Shown one piece after another: positions 33,505-41,718 of a stretch of DNA of 41,718 nucleotides. The notes under the pieces were generated by a model that saw nothing but the letters and a program-made list of their open reading frames with translations, was not told where the DNA came from and made no database searches. Each line of letters starts with the position of its first letter. Positions within the stretch are counted from its first letter, which is position 1. The stretch covers positions 1 to 41,718 of the forward strand of contig SHNC01000114.1 of the NCBI GenBank assembly GCA_004295105.1, given 5' to 3'. The position numbers and the translations under genes are program-made. The stretch comes from Betaproteobacteria bacterium (GTDB lineage Bacteria; Pseudomonadota; Gammaproteobacteria; Burkholderiales; Rhodocyclaceae).

Positions 33505-34029
33505 TCAGGCGACGGCCATCTCGCCGGCCAGCGCCATCAGGCGCAGGCGGGTGATCGTGAAGATCTGCGCCAGGCACGCCTCGAGTTCGGCATCGGTATC
33601 GTTGGCGAGGCGCCGCTCGAACTCGCTGAAGATCTGATCCTTGTTGTAGCGGCGGACGGCGATGATGAACGGGAAGCCATGGCGGACGCGGTAGCGCTGG
33701 TTCAGCTCGCGCATGCGCGCCATCTCCGCCTTGCTCAGGGCGTCGAGGCCGGCACTGGCCTGCTCCGAAACCGAATGATCGGTCATCGTGCCGTCCTCGG
33801 CCTCCTTGCCCGCGAGGTCGGGGTGCACGCACAGCAGTGCGATCTGTTCCTCACGCGGCAGGGCGCGCACCGCCGCCGCCATCGCGTCATGCACGGCGCC
33901 GAGGTCGGCAAACGGGCGCGCGGCCCAGGCGCGCTCCGCCACCCACGGCGAATGCTCGAAGATGCCACCGAAGGCCTGCACGAAGGCGTCCCGGTCCATG
34001 GCGTTGATGTGGTCGATCGAGATCTGCAT
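33505..34029 (-). CDS. uraD: OHCU decarboxylase
   Basis: 174 residues from ATG 34029 with AGGA five bases upstream; the frame continues to 34170 without a ribosome site. Family motifs are ALLCVHPDLAGKEAE, carrying the catalytic His, SVSEQASAGLDAL with its conserved Glu, and YRVRHGFPFIIAVRRYNKDQ. The enzyme decarboxylates OHCU to (S)-allantoin, the third step of urate degradation. It is the first gene of the operon uraD, exported HIU hydrolase, uraH, MFS transporter, and diverges from a LysR regulator. Confidence 0.94.
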   Translation of the reverse strand: MQISIDHINAMDRDAFVQAFGGIFEHSPWVAERAWAARPFADLGAVHDAMAAAVRALPREEQIALLCVHPDLAGKEAEDGTMTDHSVSEQASAGLDALSKAEMARMRELNQRYRVRHGFPFIIAVRRYNKDQIFSEFERRLANDTDAELEACLAQIFTITRLRLMALAGEMAVA

Positions 34030-34145
34030 GAGTCCTGTCTCCTGGCCAGCCTTTGCCGGCGTGTCCTTGTTTTCCGCAAAGATCGTCCTTGCTTGATGGG
34101 CAGTATATTTTTCGCAAAAGGGAGCGGGCGGCGGCGCGGCTATAC

Positions 34146-34160
34146 TTCGAATAACCCGAA
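34146..34160. promoter_or_regulatory. Candidate regulator site between uraD and its LysR gene
   Basis: TTCG (34146-34149) and CGAA (34157-34160) form a short inverted repeat with a 7-base spacer, in the AT-rich part of the 164-base divergent interval (34030-34193). The run TATATTTTTCGCAAAAG nearby, at about 34104-34120, could carry the uraD promoter. Both assignments are tentative. Confidence 0.3.
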
Positions 34161-34193
34161 TTGATAGCACCCGCGCCGACTCAGCGACCGCTC

Positions 34194-35126
34194 ATGCCGA
34201 AAGCCCCCGACTCGCTCGACACCCACCTGTTGCGCGTGCTGTGCACGCTGATCGTCGAGCGCAGCGTGTCGCGGACCGCAATCAAGCTGAACCAGTCGCA
34301 GCCGGCCGTCAGCAATGCGCTCAAGCGCCTGCGGGAGATCTTCAAGGACCCGCTGTTCGCGCTCGACAAGGGGCGGCTGATCCCGACCGAACGCGCGCTC
34401 GAACTGCACGCCACAGCGCGCACCATCCTCGGCGACATCGACAAGCTGTTCGCCGAACGCAAGAGCTTCGATCCGGCCCAGAGCGAAGTCACTTTCAGGA
34501 TCGGCACGCCGGATTTCCTGTCGGTGGTGTTCCTGTCAGGGGTGGTCGAGCGCATGCGGCGCGAGGCCCCGCATGCACGGCTGATCATCCATCCGCTGGG
34601 GCCGGGCTTCGACTACCAGCGTGCGCTGGCCGAGGGTGAGCTGGATGTGGTGATCGGCAACTGGCCCACCCCGCCGGACAGCCTGCACCTGACCACGCTG
34701 ATCGAGGACGAGGTAGTGTGCGTCGTGGGTCAGAATCATCCGCTGGCGCGCAAGGGGATGAGCGTCGAACAGTACCTGCGCGCCGCCCACATCGTGCCGA
34801 TGGCCTATTCCGTCGTGCATCGCGGCGTGGTCGACACCCACCTCGCCAGCCTCAACCTGTCGCGCAACGCAGTGGTGGTGCTGCCCTACTTCAGCATGGC
34901 GCTGTACCTGCTGCCGGGCACCGATCTGGTGTTCACCACCAGCCGCCACTTCGCGCGCCACTTCGCGAAGTTCCTGCCACTCGCCATCCTGCCGCCGCCC
35001 TTCGACTTCCCGCGCATGCGCTTCTACCAGTTGTGGCACGAGCGCACCCACCAGGTCGAAGGCCATCGCTGGCTGCGCAACCTGCTGTGCGACGTCGGGC
35101 GGAGGGTGCTGAGCGAGGGGAGTTGA
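34194..35126 (+). CDS. LysR family transcriptional regulator, probable ureide-operon regulator
   Basis: 310 residues from ATG 34194; an in-frame TTG at 34161 is a weaker choice. The DNA-binding region reads LDTHLLRVLCTLIVERSVSR, IKLNQSQPAVSNALKRLREI, FKDPLFALDKGRLIPTERAL, which resembles the NodD/PcaQ/LinR-like group with SQPAVSNALxRLR. The effector domain ends with MRFYQLWHERTHQVEGHRWL, a C-terminal pattern (LWHxR...xxxxWLR) usual in that group. Divergent placement from uraD suggests it controls the urate pathway in response to urate or a downstream ureide. Confidence 0.92.
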   Translation: MPKAPDSLDTHLLRVLCTLIVERSVSRTAIKLNQSQPAVSNALKRLREIFKDPLFALDKGRLIPTERALELHATARTILGDIDKLFAERKSFDPAQSEVTFRIGTPDFLSVVFLSGVVERMRREAPHARLIIHPLGPGFDYQRALAEGELDVVIGNWPTPPDSLHLTTLIEDEVVCVVGQNHPLARKGMSVEQYLRAAHIVPMAYSVVHRGVVDTHLASLNLSRNAVVVLPYFSMALYLLPGTDLVFTTSRHFARHFAKFLPLAILPPPFDFPRMRFYQLWHERTHQVEGHRWLRNLLCDVGRRVLSEGS

Positions 35127-35568
35127 AGCCGCCAGACCACGCCGGCGCGCGGCGGGCGAACTTCATTCCGGGACGGTCGCCGACATCATGCACATGGCGG
35201 CCGTGCCGGAAGACTGGAGAGCAAGCGGGCGGATTTCAGCCTGCCAATAGCATCGCGCATCGATCGAACGCCAGCAGTTCGATCAGTTCGATCGATGCAG
35301 TCATCCGGGTCCCGATGACTTTGTCCGAAAAGGATGACCGCTGCTCCGCTTCCCGGACTTACGCGACAACCCGGAGCGGGTTGCCCTCCGCGAAGGTCTC
35401 TGTCGCACCAGTCCGCTTCCCCGCTGCGAGAAACGAGTTCGGCGAAATTAGATAGATTGGTAAGTTTGAGTAAATTTCTTCAAGCTAACGCATAGGCTTC
35501 AATCGCATAGATTGGTAAGATTAAACTACATACTTCAAATTTGAGTCGACGAAACGATCCCAACGCAC
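35127..35568. other. 442-base gap, left edge of a lower-GC island
   Basis: No credible gene. The first 120 bases resemble the GC-rich chromosome. From about 35220 the composition drifts to mixed, with a GTTCGATCA/GTTCGATCG tandem near 35277-35293, and from 35440 to 35560 it is strongly AT-rich, probably the promoter and control region of the AAA ATPase gene. The 13-bp direct repeats listed separately lie there. No integrase, tRNA or clear insertion-sequence end is visible, so the exact boundary of the island is undefined. Confidence 0.5.
35452..35519. repeat. 13-bp direct repeats ahead of the AAA ATPase gene
   Basis: ATAGATTGGTAAG occurs exactly twice, at 35452-35464 and 35507-35519, 55 bases apart, within an AT-rich tract ending 50 bases before the ATPase start. 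A looser pair, AGTTTGAGT and AATTTGAGT, follows each copy. Repeats spaced like this suit a transcription-factor or autoregulatory binding site; target-site duplication or a remnant of insertion is another explanation. Confidence 0.55.
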
Positions 35569-36777
35569 ATGGACCCACTACGAAACCCGTTCGCGCCCGG
35601 GGCTGGTGCTCCGCCGCCGGAACTGGCTGGCCGTGACGATATCATCCAGGCAGCCAAGATTGCGCTACACCGCATTCGCTTGGGCCGGCCAGAGAAGAGT
35701 CAGATGCTCTTGGGCCTGCGTGGTGTCGGAAAGACCGTTCTCCTGAACAAGATAAGTGTGCTGGCCGAAGACCTTGGTTTTCATGTGGTCATGCTGGAGG
35801 CACCCGAAGGTCAGAGGCTCGCGCAGTACTTGGCACCCGCCCTGAAGAGCACGTTACTCCGACTGAGCCGGGTCGAGAAGGCAAAAGACTACGCGGCTCG
35901 TGCAATCGGAGCTCTGCGAGGTTTTGCGAGCGTCTTCAAGGTGTCAATCGGCGAAGTGGAGATCGCCGTCACTGAGCTTCCGACCGCAGATAGCGGGAAC
36001 CTCGAAGTGGATCTGCCCGAGTTGCTCCTCGCCATCGGTCAAGCTGCAAAGGCCGCCGAGTCGAGTGTCGCTCTTCTGGTCGACGAGGTTCAGTACCTGT
36101 CCGAAGAGGATCTGCGAGCCCTGATCGTCGCTCTTCACCGAATCGCGCAAAAGGGCTTGCCGCTGGTGATGTTTGGCGCCGGCCTTCCACAGGTGGCCGC
36201 GCTGGCTGGCGACGCGAAATCTTACGCTGAGCGACTATTCGACTACCCTGCCATCGGCCCGCTGACAACTGAAGCCGCCAAGAGCGCCATCGGCGAGCCG
36301 GTGCGCGACGAAGGCGCCGAAATTGAGCCCGATGCACTCGACCGCATCGTCACAGTGACGCACGGATATCCTTACTTCCTGCAGGAGTGGGGAAAGCATT
36401 CGTGGAATACGGCGCAAGCGTCTCCCATCACCCCGACGGACGTAGACTCGGCAAGCGAATCCGCAACCGATGCCCTGGACAAGAACTTTTTTCGTGTCCG
36501 TTTCGACCGTTTGACGCCACGCGAACAGGATTACTTGCGAGCGATGGCTGAACTTGGACCGGGTCCTCACCGGTCAGGAGCGATTGCTGAAGCTCTCGGC
36601 AGCACTGTCGAAAAAATGGGTCCGCTTCGGAGTGGATTAATCAGGAAAGGCATGATCTGGAGTCCGGCGCATGGAGACACGGCCTTCACCGTGCCAATGT
36701 TCGATGAGTTCATGCGTCGTGCCATCCAGGACTGGACACCCAAGATCCCGCTGAAGCGGCGCGTGAAAAAGAACTAA
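35569..36777 (+). CDS. AAA-family ATPase (ORC/Cdc6-like P-loop protein)
   Basis: 402 residues. Walker A is LGLRGVGKTVLL (49-56), Walker B is VALLVDEVQYL (D172/E173), and a sensor-like strand follows at LPLVMFGAGLPQVAAL. The opening MDPLRNPFAPGAGAPPPELA, with ELAGRDDII just before the ATPase core, is the layout of AAA_16/ORC-like ATPases. The C-terminal part (about 300-380) looks like a winged helix (RLTPREQDYLRAMAELGPGP, RSGAIAEALG). It could bind DNA or couple to an effector. Such proteins recur in genomic islands, but the role is unknown. Base composition is lower in GC than the chromosome, and it converges on the helicase gene with a 37-base gap. Confidence 0.8.
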   Translation: MDPLRNPFAPGAGAPPPELAGRDDIIQAAKIALHRIRLGRPEKSQMLLGLRGVGKTVLLNKISVLAEDLGFHVVMLEAPEGQRLAQYLAPALKSTLLRLSRVEKAKDYAARAIGALRGFASVFKVSIGEVEIAVTELPTADSGNLEVDLPELLLAIGQAAKAAESSVALLVDEVQYLSEEDLRALIVALHRIAQKGLPLVMFGAGLPQVAALAGDAKSYAERLFDYPAIGPLTTEAAKSAIGEPVRDEGAEIEPDALDRIVTVTHGYPYFLQEWGKHSWNTAQASPITPTDVDSASESATDALDKNFFRVRFDRLTPREQDYLRAMAELGPGPHRSGAIAEALGSTVEKMGPLRSGLIRKGMIWSPAHGDTAFTVPMFDEFMRRAIQDWTPKIPLKRRVKKN

Positions 36778-36814
36778 CAGCGACGGTCAGCCACTAACCG
36801 AAATGTGGCAAAGA

Positions 36815-39800
36815 TCACAGCAACCGAATCACGCCTCCCTCGATCAGAATCTTCCCCTTCCGGGAAAGCGTGTCCAGTTCGGTTTCAAGACTCCTGCGCA
36901 CTTTGCGCCCCAGACGTTGGAAGCCCTTCGACTTGGCAAAGTCGCGCAGGAAAGCTTCCAGCGATGCCGTCCCGCCATGCTCGCCAAGCAGCACCTGGAC
37001 CTGTCCACCGTCGAATTGGGTACTGACAGGCAGCGGCACCATGACATCGTCTTCATCGTCGTCGACGACGTCAATAGTGGCTCCCTCAGGGGACGGTACG
37101 CCGTTCTCTGCATCAAACCCGACGTGGATCAGATTATCCAGTTCATGAATCAACGACATGTCCGACTCGAGCGCTTCGTCGTTATCGGCCTCGGGCGGAA
37201 TTCCCAGTTCTCCTAGCCGGTCGAACACTGGTCGCATGGCGAGTTCAGGGTTGCGGAAGAATGCGCTGCCGCGCATCCGGACAAACTGCCACCCCAGTCG
37301 CTCAAGGATGGATTGCCTTTCCATGTCGTCAGCCAACTTTTCCATCGGGTGGTAGCGATCACCGTCACATTCGACGGCCAGGCGCATGCCTGCCCCCTCG
37401 ACCACCATGTCGATCCGGTAGTAACCGACCTGCCATTGCGACTTCACCCGATAGCCGGCATCCGTGAGACGCTTGAGCACGTCCCGCTCGAAGGGTGACT
37501 CGGTCTTGCCTACCTCCTGGTTGAAGGCCCGCAAGGAAGCCAATGGGTCACGGACATGCTGGAGCAGCTTGAGGCGCAGGTCGTTGCTCTTGAGATGCAG
37601 GTCTGGATCGAAGGAATGCATGACCCACAACTGGTCGCGGGCACGGCTGGCAGCGACGTTGTAGCGCTTCTTCGTCATCTCGAAGGCACCTTCCCCCTTT
37701 GCATGCAGCGGTCCTTCGCTTGCAGCACTATCGACCATCGAGAGGAACATGATGTCGCGCTCGTCCCCCTGGAACTCGCCGGAGATGCCGGCCTGGATCC
37801 GCCGCTTTTCGATCTCGACACCGGGGATTTCCTTGTGCAGCATGGACTGGATCAGCAGCGCCTGCGGTTCGCCCAGCATCGAGATGATGCCGATCGACTT
37901 GTTGGCGTACCGGGGATGCCGGATCATTGCCTTGATGGTGTCGATGATGCGCCGGGCTTCGCCCTTGTTGGTGTTGCCCTCCCGAATGCCATCAACTCGC
38001 CAGCCCACGCACGCCGGCTTGATGTCCGTCGAGTTCGACTCGCGCAGCGGCTTGATCTTGCCTTCGTACGAAAGCTGGTTGCTGAAGGCAATGATCTCCG
38101 GAACGCAGCGGAAATGTTCGACGAGGCGGATGGCATCGCCAAAGGACTGCCGACCGATGTCGTAGATCGATGAAAGGTTATCGAAGAGGTGGGAGTTGGG
38201 GATGTCCTGCAACATCGACTTTCGCAGGTTCTCCAAAACCGTCTGTCCTTTGCCGACACCCAGCGGCGTGACCTGCTCGTGATCGCCAACCACGATGATC
38301 TGCTTGCCGAGATAGAGGGGAATCAGCGCATTCAGGTCGGCCTGACTGGCTTCGTCGATGATTACCACATCGAAACGCGTTGTCGTTGGATCGAAGCTCT
38401 CGGCCAGGATCGAAATGGGCATGATCCAGACCGGGACGGCATCGGAACACTTCTTCATCAATCGCCGGGCCTCGGAGAGCAATAACTGCCGCTTCTCGAG
38501 CTGCTTGGTCGAGATCAGCCGCTTGGTCGTATCAAGCCAGCCGACAAGCGCTTGCCGAATCGAATGGTCGCTCTGCAATCGCTCCAGCTGCTTGCCCCAG
38601 GCCTTGGCACCGATCAGCAATTCGGTTACCTGACGCAGTGTTTCCCGTGTCCGGTCCATCTGACGCTGCAACTCGCATGCATCGAGCTTGTCGCGTTCCG
38701 CCAGCGTGTCGTGCAACTGCCGCCAGGTCCAAGCCACGGCCACGTCACCCGGCAGCATCCCCTCGTGGTGCGGCGGTACGCGACGGGTAATCTGCTCTGC
38801 CCATCCGGGCGCAACGTGCATCAGCTTGGCGGCCAAGGCCTCTCGCTCGGCAACCAGCGGCTTCACTGAATGCAGGCGCCGGGTGTATTCCATCGCGGCG
38901 GCATAGGACTCCGGATTGCGCGACCGCACAGCGGCAATGATGCGGCCAATACAGCCACGGTCCGGTGATGTCGAATCGACTTGTGTCGCCAGATTGGCCA
39001 GCCGGCTGAAACCGGCCTCGCACTCGCGCAGCTTCCGGCGTCCGGCCTCCGTCTCGATCAGGTGCGGAAGGATGGCCGATGCCAGACGCTCGATCACCAA
39101 ATACTCGGAAATCTGGCTGGCTTCCCGAGGCATGGCGGCGATCAGGTCGTCGAGCTTGAGCCCTTCCGCCTTGAGGCGATCGGCCAGCGGCACCCAGACT
39201 GAGGCATGCCAGGCGAGGCAGCGCCGGATCTCGGGAATCAGCGCCCGGCAAGCCAGCTCGGGGGAAGTACCCAAGGCGTTTAGCGGTTGCTGAATGTACT
39301 GCCCAATCATCGAGTTCCACGGCAGTTCGAGGCTCGCGCGCAGATATTCGAGTTCAGCGAGGTGGCCAAGGGCCTCGAAATGGTCGCGATGATTGGGCTG
39401 GCCGGCGGTGACCGACGTCGTCTTGATGAACTGCCGCCATTCAGAACGGGTTACCAACTGCAGGAAGCCGAGCTTGCCGCCGCCACCGATGTGCTCGCAG
39501 ATTTCGACGGAGATCTGCCGCTGCCGGTACACGGGCATGGTGTCCGACAAGCGTGGGCGGTGATGCAGCACCAGCGCATGCCGTGCGTTGCTCTCGACCG
39601 CTTGTTCGATGTTGGCGATCAGCCGTTCCCATACCTCGCGCTCGGTACCGCCGTGAATACCGGCCACGATCGCGTATGGGCGCCATGACTGGCGGCGCAG
39701 GTCATCGGAGAACTCGGCCGCCAGATCGCCGGCCACCTTTTCCAACGACTCGCTCTTCCTTTCATTGGGCTGCCAGCGGTCGGCCCCCTGCGTCAGATCG

Positions 39801-41614
39801 GTGGTCGTGAGATGCTGATACTCCGACGCCATGACCTGGAACTGGCGCTCGGATGGCAGCGTCGTCAGTTCCGGCAGCGGATGCCGCGCATCCTGTTCTT
39901 CCTCGGCGGTGTAGGACCTGCCCAGCGCATATAGCCGGACCAGTTCCTGTTCTGAGAGGCTAATCTGGGTACCGAGCTTGACCGGGGACGGGATCCAGCT
40001 GTGGGCATCGCGGTTGGCTGAGACATACCGGCCCGCCTCCGACGGGGTGAAGGGCCGCTCGCCCACAACAATGTCGCGATACTCGTTCTCGAGGGCTTCG
40101 CGCAACTTGTGCGTGAGCTGCTTGCTCCGCGTCAGCAGCTTCCGGCGCTCCGCCTCGAACTGCTGAGCCTTCTGCAGCAGGCTCGCGGCCGTATCGCCGG
40201 TCAGGCGTTCGGTGATCGAGCTGATCGACGATTCGAGCTGCCGGCGGGCATCCTGGTCGCTGCCGAGCACGGAAACCGCGAGCGGTTGCAGCACCTTCGG
40301 CACCTTGTCGCGCACTACGCGCAGGGCCTTGGCGGTCTGGGCGGTCACCAGGATCGATTTGCCCTGGGCCAGGAGATGTCCGATCAGGTTGCCGATCGTA
40401 TGCGTCTTGCCGGTACCGGGTGGCCCCTGCACGATGACGGAGCCACTATGCTCCAACCGGCGGATGATCTGCAGTTGTTCGTCGTTAGCTTCCTTGGCCA
40501 GCAGGATCTCGTCGTCGCTGAATCCGTTCCCCGCCGGTTCGCCCGCCTGTCCGCCGCCTCCGCCGCCTTCACCCAGTCCGGCGCTCTCCCATTCGGCCAC
40601 CGTACCGGTGATCCGGGCTAGCGATGGCGGGAAGACAGTCTGGTGGTCAATGTCATCGATGATGGCGTCCACCGCATTGGCGATACCGGCAACGCGCTTC
40701 CTGAGCACCAGAACCATGTCCCGGTACAGGCGAGGCGTAGCGGTTGGCCCGTCCCGGGGAATCTCGTCGAGATATTCGCCGGTGACCGGAGACACCGTCT
40801 GGATGAAAGCCCGTAGGAATGCCTCCGTATCATCCCAGCCCATCGGGTGATAGCCTGCGTTCTCGAGCTCGGCCTTGCGATTGCGGATGGCTGTCGGTGC
40901 AACATTCTGTAGGTCGACGAACAGGCTGCCGTAGATTTCCGGCTCGCGATCCGTCTCGTGAACGGTGAATTCGGGCATTTTGGGATCGAACCGCAGTTCA
41001 ACCCGCTTCAGCAAAATCGGGTGGTTCACCGCCACCGGACCGTCGATGCTGGAAACAGCCTGCCACAGGAAATGTCCGTCGGCGACCAGCAGTTCTAGCT
41101 CTTCGCCGTCCTTCTCGATGGTGGAATAGACGTCGTAGAAGACCTCAAAAAAGGACATGGCCTTGCGGGCCGCCATTTCCGGCTCGATCCAGGCCTTGCG
41201 CTGCTCGGCCCATGCCTTGTAGTCGGCGACACGCCGGGGCTCATCGTCAAAGCGGATCGTGACGGTTTGCCCGTCATCATCCGTCGAGTTCTGGCTGGCA
41301 GTGTATCGGGCATGTTTCGTCGGATCGTCCCAGTTCGGCAGCAGCCAGTCGAGAATCGACGCCGGCGGCACTGGGCACTTGGTCAGTTGCGGGCGACGCA
41401 CCCTGAGCAGGGTGTCCGGCACCTCTTGGCTATTCTCGGTGCACACGGGGCGAAACAACTGCATCGCCGGATGGCTTGGCATGTCAGCCAGCCGAACAAC
41501 TTTCGGCTGATCAGAGAGAACGCGCACAGGCCGGAAGCGCAGTTGATTGGCTTCCTTCAGAAACTGGTACAGCTGACGGATCTTGCTCTTGACAGGGCTT
41601 CCGCAGCTACGCAA
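36815..41614 (-). CDS. Large superfamily 1 helicase with C-terminal PD-(D/E)XK nuclease domain
   Basis: 1599 residues. The helicase part is split: Walker A SVIVQGPPGTGKTHTIGNLI at about 396-403, and after a long helical insert Walker B VVIIDEASQADLNALIPLYL at about 1085. Motif III is IIVVGDHEQVTPLGVG; later come EHFRCVPEIIAFSN and NVAASRARDQLWVMHSF, as in AAA_11/AAA_12 (Upf1-like SF1) proteins. Near residue 1400 a nuclease domain reads SPFERDVLKRLTDAGYRVKS, YRIDMVVEGAGMRLAVECDG, matching the MTES_1575/Vsr-like PD-(D/E)XK group (D and ECD). A 60-residue C-terminal domain follows. The architecture resembles helicase-Vsr proteins reported in defence islands. The only in-frame start is TTG 41614 directly after stop codons; the next ATG is 41482. 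Confidence 0.85.
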   Translation of the reverse strand: MRSCGSPVKSKIRQLYQFLKEANQLRFRPVRVLSDQPKVVRLADMPSHPAMQLFRPVCTENSQEVPDTLLRVRRPQLTKCPVPPASILDWLLPNWDDPTKHARYTASQNSTDDDGQTVTIRFDDEPRRVADYKAWAEQRKAWIEPEMAARKAMSFFEVFYDVYSTIEKDGEELELLVADGHFLWQAVSSIDGPVAVNHPILLKRVELRFDPKMPEFTVHETDREPEIYGSLFVDLQNVAPTAIRNRKAELENAGYHPMGWDDTEAFLRAFIQTVSPVTGEYLDEIPRDGPTATPRLYRDMVLVLRKRVAGIANAVDAIIDDIDHQTVFPPSLARITGTVAEWESAGLGEGGGGGGQAGEPAGNGFSDDEILLAKEANDEQLQIIRRLEHSGSVIVQGPPGTGKTHTIGNLIGHLLAQGKSILVTAQTAKALRVVRDKVPKVLQPLAVSVLGSDQDARRQLESSISSITERLTGDTAASLLQKAQQFEAERRKLLTRSKQLTHKLREALENEYRDIVVGERPFTPSEAGRYVSANRDAHSWIPSPVKLGTQISLSEQELVRLYALGRSYTAEEEQDARHPLPELTTLPSERQFQVMASEYQHLTTTDLTQGADRWQPNERKSESLEKVAGDLAAEFSDDLRRQSWRPYAIVAGIHGGTEREVWERLIANIEQAVESNARHALVLHHRPRLSDTMPVYRQRQISVEICEHIGGGGKLGFLQLVTRSEWRQFIKTTSVTAGQPNHRDHFEALGHLAELEYLRASLELPWNSMIGQYIQQPLNALGTSPELACRALIPEIRRCLAWHASVWVPLADRLKAEGLKLDDLIAAMPREASQISEYLVIERLASAILPHLIETEAGRRKLRECEAGFSRLANLATQVDSTSPDRGCIGRIIAAVRSRNPESYAAAMEYTRRLHSVKPLVAEREALAAKLMHVAPGWAEQITRRVPPHHEGMLPGDVAVAWTWRQLHDTLAERDKLDACELQRQMDRTRETLRQVTELLIGAKAWGKQLERLQSDHSIRQALVGWLDTTKRLISTKQLEKRQLLLSEARRLMKKCSDAVPVWIMPISILAESFDPTTTRFDVVIIDEASQADLNALIPLYLGKQIIVVGDHEQVTPLGVGKGQTVLENLRKSMLQDIPNSHLFDNLSSIYDIGRQSFGDAIRLVEHFRCVPEIIAFSNQLSYEGKIKPLRESNSTDIKPACVGWRVDGIREGNTNKGEARRIIDTIKAMIRHPRYANKSIGIISMLGEPQALLIQSMLHKEIPGVEIEKRRIQAGISGEFQGDERDIMFLSMVDSAASEGPLHAKGEGAFEMTKKRYNVAASRARDQLWVMHSFDPDLHLKSNDLRLKLLQHVRDPLASLRAFNQEVGKTESPFERDVLKRLTDAGYRVKSQWQVGYYRIDMVVEGAGMRLAVECDGDRYHPMEKLADDMERQSILERLGWQFVRMRGSAFFRNPELAMRPVFDRLGELGIPPEADNDEALESDMSLIHELDNLIHVGFDAENGVPSPEGATIDVVDDDEDDVMVPLPVSTQFDGGQVQVLLGEHGGTASLEAFLRDFAKSKGFQRLGRKVRRSLETELDTLSRKGKILIEGGVIRLL

Positions 41615-41620
41615 TCATCA

Positions 41621-41716
41621 TTAATCATCTTCGTCGTCGTCTTCGTCAGGCTCTTCAAACCCCAGCAGAGCCGCCCGAAACTCATCGGACGTCGCGGCCA
41701 ACAGCCGCTTGGTTTT
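41621..41716 (-). CDS. C-terminal end of an acidic protein (partial)
   Basis: On the minus strand the last 31 codons of a gene enter from the right edge and end in TAA at 41621-41623. The visible residues are KTKRLLAATSDEFRAALLGF followed by EEPDEDDDEDD, a strongly acidic tail. The stop is six bases from the helicase TTG start, so this is probably the upstream gene of the same operon. Function cannot be told from so little. An acidic tail of this kind is found on DNA-mimic or protein-interaction partners, but that is only a guess. Confidence 0.6.
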   Translation of the reverse strand, partial: KTKRLLAATSDEFRAALLGFEEPDEDDDEDD

Positions 41717-41718
41717 GA

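Overview
This 41.7 kb window is GC-rich, densely coded DNA, apparently from a betaproteobacterium. Gene content and protein style suggest the Rhodocyclales (Thauera/Azoarcus/Aromatoleum type); that placement is my inference, since no rRNA or other taxonomic marker is present. I found no tRNA, rRNA, CRISPR array or complete insertion sequence.

Layout. (1) 1-1150: the 3' end of a metal-transporting P-type ATPase, a His-rich DUF2933 membrane protein and an isoprenylcysteine-methyltransferase-like membrane protein, reading as the tail of a metal-resistance operon. (2) 1355-5549: a small exported protein, a J-domain/coiled-coil protein, a geranylgeranyl-reductase-like flavoprotein, a class III cyclase fused to an FHA domain, and a YdhR-like protein. 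(3) 5579-10330: a PRPP-synthetase-like protein translationally coupled to an AMP/NMP-phosphorylase-type enzyme, divergent from a YegD-like Hsp70 and NudC, so a nucleotide-salvage theme. (4) 10377-16927: a two-TM potassium channel with an RCK domain, an HExxH protein, a secreted 48-residue-repeat protein, a TIR-domain membrane protein, a DUF5924/DUF2914 protein and a patatin. (5) 16996-21629: a LysR regulator divergent from a DODA-type dioxygenase, cytochrome b561 and esterase operon, then a chemotaxis receptor and a DUF2789 protein. (6) 21686-24134: a polar amino acid ABC importer containing a REP-type inverted repeat. (7) 24429-26977: a lower-GC two-gene insert, a HEAT-repeat protein with a nuclease-like N-terminus overlapping a beta-class DNA methyltransferase, followed by a divergent RlmN-family radical SAM enzyme. 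(8) 28149-35126: an RTX protein, a LysR regulator, and a ureide module (MFS transporter, cytoplasmic and Tat-exported hydroxyisourate hydrolases, OHCU decarboxylase) divergent from its own LysR regulator. (9) 35127-41718: a lower-GC island with an AT-rich repeat-bearing leader, an AAA ATPase, a 1599-residue helicase-nuclease and the end of an acidic protein that runs off the window.

The best candidates for undescribed biology are the HEAT/methyltransferase pair (a possible restriction-modification or other defence system) and the helicase-nuclease island. The phosphorylase/PRPP-synthetase-like pair is next: it suggests a short ribose-1,5-bisphosphate or PRPP salvage route without the archaeal Rubisco branch. 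All functional statements rest on reading motifs by eye; no database search was possible.
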